Part shown: positions 1 through 11,014 of the stretch, piece by piece
How the letters are laid out: every line of letters begins with the position of its first letter
Position numbering within the stretch: position 1 is the first letter of the stretch
Assembly: GCF_000315625.1 (NCBI RefSeq)
Contig: NW_005434600.1
Span: forward strand, 383,521 to 439,076
Direction of reading: 5' to 3'
Source: Guillardia theta CCMP2712
Taxonomy: Eukaryota > Cryptophyceae > Pyrenomonadales > Geminigeraceae
Length of the DNA stretch: 55,556 nucleotides
The notes under the pieces: generated by a model
The model's input: only the letters and a program-made list of their open reading frames with translations
What the model was told of the DNA's origin: nothing
The model's database searches: none
Position numbers and translations under genes: made by a program

Positions 1-362
1 TGCTGATGAGGGCGGAGAAGGTGACTTGCTCGCTGCCACGATGCCACGTCACCTGTTGCGGCTTCACAGGCTGAAGCAAGAGTAAAGGCTGTTGAGAAGC
101 AGCTCGGCAACAACAGCAAGACCTTTGCTAAGGTTATCAGGACCTCGCTAGTCCCCTTCCTCCTCCTCCTCCTCCTCCTCCTACTCCTCCTCCTACTCCT
201 CCTCCTACTCCTACTCCTCCTCCTACTCCTACTCCTACCCCCCCCCCCTTCTACCGTCCCCTCCTTAATTTTCTCCCTCCCTCGCCTCATCTTCTTCCCT
301 TGAATTCGCTACAGGAAATCTCGGGGCTCAAGATGCAGCTCATGAGAGCGCAGAACAAGTGA
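1..362 (+). CDS. 3' end of a coiled-coil protein gene (partial)
   Basis: Three exons read in one frame: 1-20, 70-132 and 315-362, joined by GT-AG introns of 49 and 182 bases, ending at a TGA at 360-362. The encoded tail is hydrophilic and heptad-like (for example AEARVKAVEKQLGNNSKTFA, then EISGLKMQLMRAQNK at the C-terminus), which suggests the end of a coiled coil. The 5' part lies outside the window, so the family cannot be named. The second intron carries a pyrimidine microsatellite. Frame agreement across both introns supports the model; the function is unknown. Confidence 0.55.
156..236 (+). repeat. (TCC/TAC)n pyrimidine-rich microsatellite
   Basis: About 80 bases of TCC and TAC triplets inside the second intron of the coiled-coil gene. 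Confidence 0.9.
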
Positions 363-1818
363 AGGTCTTCCCTAATGTACATACTTGTATAAATGTTAAG
401 CTAGTCCCTTCCGCTTCTTCAGCTTAAGCTAGTCCTGACCAACACAAGTCCAAGATGGAACATCGTTGTACGGTACAGACAAGTACCGGATTACAGCACA
501 TCAGTTTGCGCTAGTTCTCTACTCTCTGCATTGCGATGCAAGCAGTGACATAAACTTGGGAAAGCAATCAGTTTGATGATTCAAATGGAAAAGGCAACCC
601 GGAGCCAACGACGGAGGAAAAGGTGAACCCGGCAACAAGTCCGCCACTTACGAGGATGACTGAGAGGCGACAGTAAGTTAGTTGTGATGAGTTCGGAGTA
701 CTAGGGTGGAAAACATGACAGCGAGTTGCTGGCTGATGTTGCCAGTCACATGCTCAATCTCTTGTCCTCTTGACATCTTTATGCTATGCAAAGCTCATGC
801 GTGGAGACCCGACAACAATGGAACATACATTTAAGAGGGATGGGGGATGTAACAGGATGAAAGAGAGGTATGATAATATGTGTAAGATAGGGAAGATAAG
901 GTTCAGATGCTCCGCTTTGGCTTTCTTTTCCAGTCAGTAAAGATTCCCGCAACATCTTTGTCGTTTGATCTAAGACCCGAACCTTGAACTGATACTATGG
1001 CATAGGTAGAGGGTTTGACCCTGCTTCCCCTAAATATCTTTTTGTTTTCCCCGATTCAATTTTCAACCCTCCATACCCTCCAAACCTTCGGCATACCCTC
1101 CATCTCCCCCCTTCTCTTATTACCATTTCACTGTTAATATATGTATGGAAGGTTTATGGATAGTTCTTAGAATCATGGAGGGTTGTGCTAGGGTTCATAC
1201 CAACCATAAATCTTTCTCTCCATGCCACCATTCAATCACTGTGTGTAAAATGAGTCACCCATCCACAGAATCCTTACGTAATTGTTTTGATACACGGCAT
1301 GATAAAATATCTCAGTCAGGAGGCGGAGAAGCCTGTCGGGGCAGCCTGGTTGGCCCCGGTCAGGAGGCGGACTCCCGAACTTAAGCCGCTGTCCGATCTG
1401 GGCAGCCTGCCGCAGGAGGCTGTTGGGCCCGGTCAAGCACTGCGGCAGGGGATGTGGGATTAATATTCTCCACCCCTATTTGCTTCACATTTTTGACCCA
1501 CCCGGGCACCTACCCGAAGATTTTTGCTGAAAATCTTTCCCCGCCTTCAAACTTTAATTGCCCCTGTTTTAGAGCAGGCCAGGCAGGCCAGGGCCTGGGC
1601 CGGCTGCCGTGGGCCAGGCTGTGGGCCGGGGCCTTGAGGCTGTGTGGGGATGTGGTCACATCACAGCTTTGACAAGGCTTGTTATGCTCCGCCATGAACG
1701 CCAGCAGCGCCGCCGTGGCTACACCGCAGGCCGCGGGGGTGAGGAGAATGGAGATTCTGCTGCTTGCTGCTGCTGCTGCTGCTGCTGCTTCTGCTTGCTG
1801 ATGCTCCTCCTAGAGCCG
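363..1818. other. Intergenic stretch without a supported gene
   Basis: No convincing exon is seen on either strand. At about 1317-1440 there is a GC-rich imperfect direct repeat built around GGCAGCCTG and a GGCCCGGTCA-type core. The rest is AT-rich and unremarkable, and may hold the 3' UTR of the upstream gene and the promoter of the C2 gene. Confidence 0.5.
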
Positions 1819-1819
1819 A

Positions 1820-4222
1820 ATGATTCTTCCCACTCCTCGTCGGCGGCTTCCTGTGGAGATGATCTTTCTTCCGCAGGTCTCCATCTTCGTCTACATCCTC
1901 GGCCCTCTGGTCGGTGTCATCGCCCTGCTCGTGTGCTGCGCTTGTACCGCGTGGACCTGCGGCAAGTTTCCGAGACTTCTCCGTCGACTCCCTCGACCAT
2001 GCCGGATCTGCTGCTCGTACCAGGAGGAAGAGGATGAGATAGAGAGCGAGGAGAAAGAGTTCGATGTCGAGGCAGCGAGAGAGGCGCTGGAGGCGCGAGG
2101 AGCATGGATCATGGAAGTTCATCTCATCCGCGCCCAGAACCTCCCGAGGTTGGACTGGGCGATCAACGACAGGATGCTCATCGGGACGTCCGATCCCTTT
2201 GTCGTGCTGAAGGTGCGAGCATGGAGGAGAAGGTGAGAGGTGATGGAGGAAGCGGCAGGTCATCTCACAGAGGGAGGACGAGGATGTGGCGAGGAGGTAC
2301 GTCAAGCTCAAGCGCAAGTCGAGGGTCCTCCGAGGAACTCTCCACCCTGAGTTCAGCGAGAGCTTCAGATTTCCTCTTGGCCAGTCAGCACCGCAGGACC
2401 AGCTCGCGCTGAGGCTGGACGTGAGACAACTCGTGTAGCAGAGGAAGAGAAGGAGGAGGAGAGGGGGGTGGGGTGGTTGACTTGTTGACTAGTGCTCAGG
2501 TATGGGATTGGGATCGTTTCAAGCCTAACGACTTCTCTGGCTTTGCGGAGCTCCCGCTGGGACACTTGTTCAGGGAGGAGAAGAACGAGGTCCATCAGCT
2601 CCTCTGCTGCTGCCCGCCTGAGCTTGAGCCCAGCTATTCACCTGGTGTAACCTGAGCTGGCGGGATGGAGCTCCAGTGTTCGGAGGGATGTCGGGGAACC
2701 TTCGCTCTCAAGTGCTCATCTCACCTAAGACTCGCTCCTGCCCGCCTGACTAGGCGAGCAGACGCTCTGACCTCTTGCTGCAGGTTCAAGTTAGGATCCG
2801 CCTAGTCAAGGCCAGGAGCGCAGAGGTTGTCATCTCGGAGCGCATGGCGGGCAAGGAAGCGATCCGGCGGAACATGCAGGTCGGAGATAGCGGTATCCCC
2901 AAGGCGCTGGAGGGGCTTGACCTGAGCAAGACGAGGTGAATGAAGGAAATGCGCATGAGACGTTGAGAGAGTTGATAAGGATGGGGGTGCTGCCTGGGTC
3001 GTCGGAGGGAGTGAAAGATCGCGATGTTAGGCGAGCAATGTTGTCAGAGGACAAGGTCAGAGTTGCTTGCTGTGTTGCTTGCCGTCCTTGTCGCTGGCTC
3101 CTGCTCCCGCTGGTCGCTGGTCGCGTGAGACGAGGAGCAGGAGGAACTGGTTCGACTGCTTAGTGAAAGCGGACGGGACATGGAGAAAGCCGACATTGCA
3201 GCGGCAAGGCAAAGGGTGAATCTTACTTCGTTTCGTTCGCCTCGTTTATTAACAGCTGTGATTGAAAGATTCGTTTCATATCAGCTAAAGATGCTTCAGC
3301 TAAACTCCAGCAGACAGGTTGACAGCCCCGATAATCTCTCGAGCATATGTCCACATCAGCTCAACCCTGTCTTTCAGCGATGTCTCTTACTTCCTCGTCC
3401 TATGAGTCGGAATCTGCGCTCTTTGACGCCAAGATTTCTCTACTGCACGACAGGAGGCTGCTTTTAGTACTTCACTTCCTTCTCTCACCCTCCCTCAGCT
3501 CACGCTCTCGTTCCAGGCAAGACAGTTCGCGGCGGGAGAAATCAGCAAGAAGTGAGCTCCGTTTCTCAGCTTGTCAAACTTGCGACCACCCCTGACAACC
3601 GTGGCAGGCAGTACCACGATGCTAAGGAATCACTGATGTCGGAGTACCCACAAGTCAAGCCGACGATGCAGAAGCTGCAGAAGACGCAGAGAGATCCCAG
3701 CAGCTCCTTCAAGATCTCTTTCTCAGCTCATGACCCGACCCCAGCTGCCGCCCGGGATGTCCGGCTGACATCGCCCGCAACAAACAAGAAAGTGACGAAA
3801 ACGCTCGACATGCGATTTACCAGCGATGAAGATGAAAGGCGAAGAGGCGAGCGTGCCTCAGGTAGCGTTGTTGTTGACATTTGTCAGAATCTCATCGCTA
3901 TCAGGTGCTGCCCTCCTGCCTGCTGACAGTCTTGCTGTTGCTCCTCGTGAGGCAGACCTGCTGTTGAGTAGTTCTTTGAAACGAGAGTTCAAGATTGATG
4001 TCAACGACAGATCTGTGCTGACGAGAGAGCGAGGCAATGGTGAGAACAGTAGCAACAACAACAGCAGTAGCAACAACAACAGCAGTAGCATCATCAACAA
4101 CAACATTGACAGCAATGACAACAACCATAACAATAGCAGCAAGAACAACATCACTAATATCAAAATAACATGGACAGGAGGTTGGCCGTCGCCAACATCA
4201 ACACCAACGACAGCAACATCAT
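1820..4222 (+). CDS. Membrane-anchored C2-domain protein
   Basis: The first clear exon (to 2212) encodes a hydrophobic helix (IFVYILGPLVGVIALLVCCA) followed by an acidic linker and the start of a C2 domain (WIMEVHLIRAQNLPRLDW, then TSDPFVVLK). C2 strands continue in exons 2259-2420 (YVKLKRKSRVLRGTLHPEFS) and from 2500 (VWDWDRFKPNDFSGFAELPL), and end near 2784-2935 (VQVRIRLVKA). Further in-frame exons are 3031-3055, 3141-3215, 3546 to about 3862, and about 3916-4035; these encode a charged, probably disordered tail. C2 domains bind phospholipid, often with calcium; the DPFV aspartate is present but a full set of calcium ligands was not confirmed. The exon after 2580 and the 3' end are unresolved: reading either stops at 4222 after an Asn/Ser-rich run or shifts frame into an open stretch ending at 4578. 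The start is uncertain; Met at 1820 or 1859 are candidates. Confidence 0.6.
4036..4160 (+). repeat. AAC/AGC trinucleotide-rich low-complexity tract
   Basis: Runs of AAC, AGC and ATC triplets. It lies after a good GTGAGA donor at about 4040, so it is either intron or an Asn/Ser-rich coding tail of the C2 gene. Confidence 0.7.
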
Positions 4223-4579
4223 GAGTAACAAGAAGACAGTCAGGATTCAAATTCCAGATGCGACAAATGCTGAAAGCGACGTTGACAAGAAGCGTCAACT
4301 GCCAGTCAATGTCACCGCGCACTCTATCCTCAAGGGGAAGCAGGAGCGAGCAGCTACCTCTGAGAGGGGATCGTCCATGAGGCAGGACGGAGGAGGAGCA
4401 AGAAATGACAACGTGGCAGCAGGCAAGAGTTTGTCACCTGCTACTCCAGCAAGGCCTTCAGCTGCCCAACTGCCCAAACTCCCGAAGCCCGAGAAGTATC
4501 GAGCTAGGAATGTGTTCGGAGGACGAGGATGGTCCGGCCAAGGTCTTGGGGGCTTGAAAGTGAAGCTTTGGGGGTGCTG

Positions 4580-5335
4580 AAACTGCTCAGGTGCAGCTGG
4601 AGCGAAGGGTCCTGGTGGCTCGACAGCAGGGCAGGTGGGACTCGTGCTCCTCTCCTCCTGTGACTCAACTCCATGCAGGCGGCGAACCAGAGAAACGAGC
4701 GGGCGAGCGAGGGAAGCATTGAGGTGAGGGAGAGGGGGAGGAGGAGGAGGAGGAGGAGGAGGAAGAACGGGGACAGGAGGTAGAAGGGGAAGCACTGAGG
4801 AGGGGGACGAGGAGGTCACTGAAGTTTTGAATCCAGATGAACACGCGGCGAGTCGTTCACTTTGGCGATGGGTAGGAGATCTAGTGACATAACCGTTGAA
4901 CCGTTGAACCATGAACATGTCAAGTTGTACACAAGGAGGTGATGGATCGCATGCGAGCCGTGCCAGTCATCGGATAGCGCCGACGGTTAGCAGAACTCTC
5001 CTGTAAAACAAGACTGAGACTCGTGACGGCCCTTACCGTACGTGGTGCGCCGGAGACGGCATGACAGTAGCGCGTTGGACGCAGACGAGGGCCTTAAGTT
5101 CCTAGCCGTCTTGCTGTATCATAGTAGTACGGTGGGTGACCTACACGTCCTAGCATGCAGTACGGTCTATCTCTCATGTGCTCCTCAACCCGTTTCGTGT
5201 ACATTCAACTCGGTCTTGAGAGCAAAAAAATGTCTGAAAATGTCTTCAAGATGCAGCTGAGGTCGACCTTGTGCAACTTCGCAACAAACTCGAGCTCCAT
5301 CGGTTATGAGCCTCGAGAAACGTGCAATGAAAAAG
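4580..5335. other. Intergenic stretch, nothing recognised
   Basis: Contains a short (GGA)n run at about 4735-4765 and no exon that could be supported on either strand. The left part may be 3' UTR of the C2 gene. Confidence 0.45.
5330..5334 (-). terminator. RNA polymerase III T5 terminator of tRNA-Ile copy 1
   Basis: Five A residues on the plus strand are TTTTT on the transcribed strand, 14 bases beyond the tRNA 3' end. Confidence 0.75.
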
Positions 5336-5702
5336 ATTAAGCTCCGCGTGCTCTCAACCGGGCTCGAACCGATGACCTTCGCCTTATCAGAGCGACGCGC
5401 TACCAACTGCGCTATGAGAGCTTGCAATGCAGCTGCTGACAACTCTACATATACCTGTGTGACCACCCCTACCCCCTCCAGATGTACCCACCCTTATCTT
5501 CACAGCAAACTACCCCCTTCTTATCCTGTACCTGACTCAATCTTGTACACCCCTAACCCCCCCTGCCACACTCTCCCCTTTCTCTAGCTTCACCTGCGGC
5601 CTCGCCCCCGCCCTCCCGATGGCCGTCAGGAGTCGACGGGAGAGCGAACGGGGTGAAGGGAGTGGAGATGGAGCACAGAGAAGGGAGGGAGGGGAGAGAT
5701 GG
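5336..5702 (-). repeat. Dispersed 366-bp unit carrying tRNA-Ile, copy 1
   Basis: This block matches 36763-37128 at high identity (roughly nine bases in ten by eye). It starts a few bases beyond the tRNA 3' end and runs about 280 bases upstream of the tRNA 5' end; matching stops abruptly after GAGAGATGG. The best-conserved half is the purine-rich stretch farthest from the tRNA. Confidence 0.85.
5349..5421 (-). tRNA. tRNA-Ile, anticodon GAU
   Basis: A 73-nt cloverleaf reads on the minus strand. The seven-pair acceptor GCTCTCA/TGAGAGC is perfect, followed by discriminator A. The D stem is GCGC/GCGC. The anticodon stem is TCGCT/GGCGA with loop CTGATAA, giving anticodon GAT. The T arm ATCGG-TTCGAGC-CCGGT contains a canonical B box. 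There is no intron. A T5 run follows 14 bases downstream. Nuclear tRNA-Ile usually has AAU (inosine-modified) or UAU, so a GAU anticodon in a nuclear-type tRNA is unusual. The sequence does not look like plastid trnI. Confidence 0.93.
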
Positions 5703-5999
5703 CGATCCGTTGAGAAGAGCAAAGGAGAAGCTAAGGTGGAGATGCGACAAGGGAAATGCGGGGGAAAGTCAGCAGAGGGAATGCAAACGATTGATGTAGT
5801 GATGGAAGTTATCGGTAACAAGTCACAAGTTTGTTCATCTCATCTACCACGGGCCATCGTCAAAAACCGTCGGGCATTGACTCATCCCAATGTCACCACA
5901 ACAGCGGTGGCAGAAACATCAAGAGAACGTAGAAACCTCGTGAGTAGAGAAAGCTGCTTTCTTCTAAAGATTCATTGTACATGTAACAACATCAAGACT
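5703..5999. other. Short intergenic region
   Basis: Lies between the tRNA unit and the 3' end of the CAP-N gene; nothing further recognised. Confidence 0.5.
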
Positions 6000-8249
6000 T
6001 CACGCCTCCACTCGCACTCGACCCGTCTTAGGCGACACAGACGCTCTGGACTCGCTCCTGCTGTTCCAGTTGAGGCCATCAGCATGGTGGGTCCTGACGT
6101 AGTTCAGCAGCCCTCGCATCAAGTCCTTGAAGAGGCTGACGATCTGCAAGTCGTCTGAGACCTTCTGTCCTTTCCCTTGATCGTTGTCCTCTTCCTTCAT
6201 GTCTTCTCTTTCCTTCATGTCTTCTTTTCCTTCTCCTCTTCTGCTTTCTTCACCTTCTCTAGTTTCTCTTGCTTCTTCCTGGCGTCTTCGAGTATCTGCC
6301 AAATCCATCACCGCGGTCCCTACCATGCTCCCGCATCTTGTCGACCTGGTTCGCAAAGACAGGAATACAGTTGACGATCTCTGAAACAAACGCGGCAGGA
6401 TTGGGCAACGTGACCCAGGCAAGCGCCTCGATGCCATTCAAGATCTAGAGAGAGCGATCAGAGGGGTGAGGGGGCAAACACAGTCTACCATCTTCTTGTG
6501 CTTCTTGTGCTTCCCCCCTGACTCCTCGTACTTGGAGATGCTTGCTAGAGCCTTAGAAGAAAAAACTCAACAAGATTGCTGATGTCACCTCCAACAACAA
6601 CTAGATCATTCTCTCCATCAGCACAACACAAACTATCATCGGCATGCCATTGCTTTCAACCTCATTTCATCCTCCTCTAATGTTATGTAACGTTTACATA
6701 CCTCGCTGGTTGGCACAAGAAGTTGCTCAAACTCCTCGTCTGAGGGTTTGGAGCCTGAAGCCACGGTGACCAGCATGTCTCGCTGACATCGAAACGCCTG
6801 CGACCAATCTCAGGGCTGAGGCATGAGGCTGCTTGCGAACCTCTTCGACGCATCGCGCGTATGATTTCAACTCGTCAGATTGCGAGCTGAGGACTTCAAC
6901 AAGGGGAGTCATCTGAACCAGAGGCTGAGGTGAGCTGCCATGGGCGCATGTTTCACCGTCACCTTGGCAATCACAAACTCGTCGTAAGCGCGAACGATCT
7001 GCTCTCTGTCATACTGCAGCAAGTCAGATTGCAGCTGAGTAACTTCAAAGAGCTCAAGGTCAGCAACTCACCGACTTTTCCATATCTTTGCTGACAACTT
7101 CCTTCTGAACCTTCCGGCTTGTCAACACTTGTCAAACCTTCACCTCAAGCCAACGAACCTTCTTCGTTCCAAACAGACCCTGCGCATAATTCTCGGCCAC
7201 AAAGGACCTCAGCGCCCGCATCAGGAGCTTCAGGCAGTCCACCAGCTTCTTGTGCTCGGGCTCCTGAGTGCGAAAGTGACCCTAGAGTGAGCGGGGGAGG
7301 GACTCGGCTGGCACCTTGTTCTCTTCAACTTTGGTAGCGAAGACCGGCAAAGCGTTAAGGGCGTCGCTAAGGTACGACACAGGGTCTTTGACGGTGACCC
7401 AACTCAAGGCCGTCATGGCGCCGGCGATCATCTGAAGGTGATATTTGACCTGCCATGGTCAAACTTGTCCGTGAACAAGGGAGGAGACTACCTGTGGGGA
7501 GGACACGCAGCCTTCGCGTTTGATCCCCTCGATCTCCTGCAGCGCCCGGTCGATCGGAACTATCCACTCATGGACCTGCACCGCTCAGCGCGTCAGCGAG
7601 TATCTTGCTGCGTCACCCTCGGGACCGTTGCTGAGGAGGGATTGGAGACTTTACAGACGTTGTCGAGGAGGACTCGCTACGTCCAGTCAGCTGCAGGACT
7701 TGAGCTCGGAACCCTCTCACCTGTGCCTGGAACGCTGCGTTAACAGCCATGGCCTGTTTTCTTAAAGGGGCTTCGAAGCATTGACAAGAATCCAAGAAGT
7801 CCTGCAGTAACCGTCAGCAACGAGCTGGCTTCCCAGCCTTCGACCTTGAGCTCCTTGGCAACGATCTTGTCGTAGCTCGTAAGCTTCGGGTCGACCTTCT
7901 CGGCAACGACAGCTGCTGGCCGTGCTTCTACGTATCCCGCAAAGGGCAGCCCAAAGAAGTATCCAGGGAGCCTCCAGCAGTCGACAACTGGAGAGGCTAC
8001 TCCTGCTGAGAGACGCTCGGCTCAGTGCAAACTTGACCAGGACACCAACAACCTTGCTGGACGACTTGAGGACAGTAGATGTGGCTGGGAGACTGCAGCG
8101 CTGTCAGCAGGCACGCGCTTGAAGCTGCCCTCTACCATGTAGTGAGCCTCGTGGAGGGAGGTCGGGGTGTAGTATGCCAAGGAAGGAGGAGTCTGCATGC
8201 TGTAGGGGACCTGTGAAGGAAGTGTTTCACGAGGCACAGGAGACTGCAA
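6000..8249 (-). CDS. Protein with two tandem CAP N-terminal (adenylyl-cyclase-associated protein) domains
   Basis: Minus-strand exons encode two successive copies of the CAP_N fold. Copy 1: SYDKIVAKELKVEGWEASS (about 7840-7900), an exon containing AMAVNAAFQAQ (about 7710-7800), HEWIVPIDRALQEIEGIKRE (about 7500-7580), then MIAGAMTALSWVTVKDPVSY (about 7330-7460) and LLMRALRSFVAENYAQGL (about 7140-7260). Copy 2: AYDEFVIAKVTV (about 6960-7020), PLVEVLSSQSDELKSYARC (about 6825-6905), FRCQRDMLVTVASGSKPSD (about 6720-6790), ILNGIEALAWVTLPNPAAF (about 6370-6445) and LFKDLMRGLLNYVRTHHADG, ending at a stop at 6000-6002. The alternation of an ALxWVxV helix with a YVxxxHxxGL helix is diagnostic of CAP_N. 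Canonical CAP proteins have one N domain, a proline/WH2 region and a C-terminal CARP beta-helix; none of the latter is seen. CAP_N promotes cofilin-linked actin filament disassembly, so a role in actin turnover is inferred. The first exon (Met at 8249) and several borders are tentative. Confidence 0.75.
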
Positions 8250-8839
8250 CAGAATACCTGGTGATAGTATCCTTCGCCATTCGAGTTGAACATTTCGAAC
8301 TCAAAAGCTGCTGGAAACGAAAGCTGCGAGCAAGGTTTTGCCCTCCACCTGACCGCGAGTCAAGATGGTGTAAAAGTTTCATCTTTTTAAAACTTCATCT
8401 GTAAATTACATTCCTCGCCATTGTTCCACTTTCATTTTTCTCACCGGAGCCTCAATCAGTGTGTTCTAATATAGACTACTCTATCGCGCATGTTATATTC
8501 CCTTATCTCCTTCTCAAGTGCCATACCTTCTTGTCTTTTCTCTGACTGTCCTTCCCTCTCGCCCTCGCTCTCCCCCTCCCTTCCTCTCGCTTTCTCTTGC
8601 CCCCCACTCCCAACCTCTCCCTCCCTCCCCTGCTGTTCAACCCCATCATATCATAATCGCTTTCAAAGTTGCACTACCCCACCCACTATCTTCTCATGGA
8701 ATATACTTGAGAAGGAGGGGTTAAGAGGCTCTTGGGTGGGTAAAAGAGAAGCAGGGGGCCCAGGAGGACGGGAGGGGGACGAAAGACGTGGAAGCAAGCG
8801 GGGAGAGGAAGGAAGGGGGGAGCAAGGGAGGTTGAGATG
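8250..8839. other. Pyrimidine/purine-skewed intergenic region between divergent genes
   Basis: Separates the minus-strand CAP-N gene from the plus-strand acetyltransferase gene, so both promoters should lie here. It contains a C/T-rich block at about 8530-8640 and a G/A-rich block at about 8710-8835. No defined motif could be supported. Confidence 0.5.
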
Positions 8840-9817
8840 ATGCAGTATACCATGAGAGGATGGTTTCGAAGGCATCTTAGGATCAGTTTGCTGGTTACCA
8901 TGCTTTTCTCCACTGCTCTTCGAAATGTTTCATCCTTCGCCCCCCCAAGATGTCTCCCTTGTCAAGGTGCACGAGGGCAAGGTGAACGATTATCTCTTCT
9001 CTCTGCTCCATATGTGATGTCTAGACGTAGCAGTATGCCCTCGCCGCCGCTTTCAGCACCCTGGACGCCATGGATCATGGCGGAATTCAGCGGGAGCCAC
9101 AAAGCGAGCAAGCGCGACACAGGTTGAGGGATCATCGATCTTGGTGCGGACAGCGGATCCGAATGAAATATCAAACATCACGGACATTCTCGCTCATGGG
9201 TTCCTAGACGAAGAAAGGGCTAAAAGCTGGTTTGGAGCACTGGAAAGGTCGTTCCTTCGCTTCAATCTCTATGTAGGGATGCTGGACAGGCTGTTCACAG
9301 CAAATTTCAAGGAGGGGTTGGCATTGGGCGATACAATGTCACGACAGAGCAAACATGTTCACAACTTCATCATCGCCTGTGATGAGAGTGGAGAGCTTGC
9401 TGGCTCAGCAGAGATCACCATGAAGATGTATCCCTGCAAGAGGAACAGCCGTCCTGACGATCAGCTACCATACATTTGCAATGTTGTGGTGCGGAAGGAG
9501 TACAGGAAGAAAGGCTTTGGGGAAGCTCTCGTGCTAGCTTGCGAGGAAAAGGCTCTTGAAGCTGGTCTTGATGGTGAAAGCTTGAATTTGCAACACCGTT
9601 TGTAGTTCTTACCCGCACACAGAGATCTTTCTTGACACCAACAGCGACAACGTTGCTGCATTGAGGTTATGCCGCCTCCCGATTCTTGTCACTGACCGTG
9701 AGCAGTCTTTATCACAAGTTGGGCTACGTAGCTGAGGTGGTCGATCCTCACTACCGGAGCCCCAGAAAGGTCTACATGCGGAAGCGTCTCAAGGAAACAG
9801 CTCCAGAGTACACTTGA
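8840..9817 (+). CDS. GNAT-family acetyltransferase with plastid-type presequence
   Basis: The N-terminus (MQYTMRGWFRRHLRISLLVT, then a hydrophobic helix ending NVSSFAPP) has a signal peptide followed by the Phe-containing cleavage motif used for import into red-type secondary plastids. The catalytic domain runs from about 9123 (VRTADPNEISNITDILAHGF) through CNVVVRKEYRKKGFGEALV, which matches GNAT motif A with the acetyl-CoA-binding R/K-x-x-G-x-G/A loop. It continues across introns at 9574-9622 and 9666-9705 to EIFLDTNSDNVAAL, LYHKLGYVAEVVD and a stop at 9815-9817. The Asn-Ala-Leu then Leu-Tyr-x-Lys-x-Gly-Tyr pattern is GNAT motif B. The first intron (start about 8961-8975, end about 9069 or 9122) is unresolved because the obvious donors are out of phase. 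The substrate is unknown. An alternative start is Met at 8837. Confidence 0.75.
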
Positions 9818-10428
9818 GAGGTAGAGGATGCAGCGTTGAGGTTGATGCAGGCTGAAGCCGGACGCGCTGAGCATGCATCGGATCATCAGGAAGGACGTGG
9901 AGGAGGGCGGGGGAGATGCTGATGTTGTATGTGTGCCGGTGCTCAATGACGACGAGGTTGGTTTCTCTTTTTCCTGCTTTGCGTGCTCAGTATGTATCAG
10001 ATATACCTGCCTCCCAGCTCAAAGCTTGAGCTGATGCTCGGTCCTTTCGCTCCTGTCGCAACAGCAGTCTTAGCAGCATTTGCATGGCTGCTGTTTTGAC
10101 GTTTTGACGAGATGCCAGAGGGTGAGAAGTCAAGAGCTGTCTCACCACATGTGTGTTTCATCCTCTTGGAATCGTTGTCAAGAAAATTGTACAGCATTTT
10201 TTATATCGTTTTCGATTTTACTTGAATTGTCGCCAGTGGATGGCAATCAAGCAGGTGTGCGCTTGAAACAAGTTGAAGGAGTATGTCTGCCTGAATGGCG
10301 GTAAGTCACCTCTGCAAGGAGGAGTTCGAAACATGAATGTAGTCTGTTATCAGCTCCCCATATTGTGAGCAGGTTCTTGGTCGACTCAACGTCGATGGGT
10401 AGAGATCAGATCACAGGTCAGAGTCAAG
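9818..10428. other. Intergenic region with one possible small open stretch
   Basis: Lies between two convergent genes. A short plus-strand reading at 9875-9943 can be joined to 9993-10023, but nothing recognisable is encoded. It is more likely 3' UTR. Confidence 0.4.
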
Positions 10429-11014
10429 TCACTGCGAGTTGGAGGAGGCATAGTGTAGGATCTTACTGCCTGCGGGCAACGGATGAGACCATACCTGCGA
10501 TGTAGACTGAGTGACAAGGCAGAGGAGAAACAGCAGTAGAAGCACCTTGTCTGATCCCAGCGACGAGCCTCGCAGGGCATTCTGATTCACCGCCGCCTGG
10601 ATGCTCCAGTCTCGCATCAGGTCCACCTACATGACAGTCAGAGCTCGGAAGCAGCTGGGGTCTTCGACTGACGTAGATCAGTTGTGGGACATTCCCACGT
10701 TGCAGTCCCAGTCGGACGACCGATCCCTCTCTCCCCAGGATCAGAGGTGCGAGCTGGGCGACCGGCTTCCGGTACACGATGTGTCCGTCGATCTCATGCA
10801 AGACGTCCCCCACGCACACCAGCCCTGACCGATCTGCCGGCCCTCCGACAGCCAGAGATTTGACGTGGAGCGCCCCGGTCGAGTCAGGCTGAAAGATTAC
10901 GCCGACCCCCACCGGCTTGCTGATGCTCTGCGCTGTCTCTGCGGTCCTATTGACCACGGTTGAGCTGCTTGCAGGATGCTTCTTCTCATCATCGCGACTT
11001 GAACAACAGAACAT
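10429..11014 (-). CDS. Small single-PDZ-domain protein
   Basis: Three exons: 10673-11014, 10546-10626 and 10429-10494, all in phase, give about 162 residues. After a Cys-containing N-terminus (MFCCSSRDDEKK) comes one PDZ domain: VGVGVIFQPD, LAVGGPADRSGLVCVGDVLH (carboxylate loop and GD turn) and EIDGHIV. A helix and last strand follow, ending IYVDLMRDW across the first splice site. The C-terminal 30 residues have no recognised domain. The paired cysteines at positions 3-4 could be palmitoylated, and a PDZ domain binds C-terminal peptides, so a membrane scaffold role is a guess. Start chosen as the only Met upstream of the domain in an open frame. Confidence 0.75.

Noticed and set aside
3858-4322. 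Leu-rich, membrane-like minus-strand reading
   Set aside because: Arises from the antisense of AAC/AGC repeats; the plus strand carries phased exons of the C2 gene.
5306-5587. Short open frames over the tRNA units at 5.3 kb and 36.8 kb
   Set aside because: They read through the tRNA and its flank; their similarity to each other comes from the duplicated DNA.
5336-5702. tRNA-derived SINE
   Set aside because: The shared sequence extends upstream of the tRNA 5' end, there is no A-rich tail, and the tRNA is perfect; a duplicated tRNA cassette fits better.
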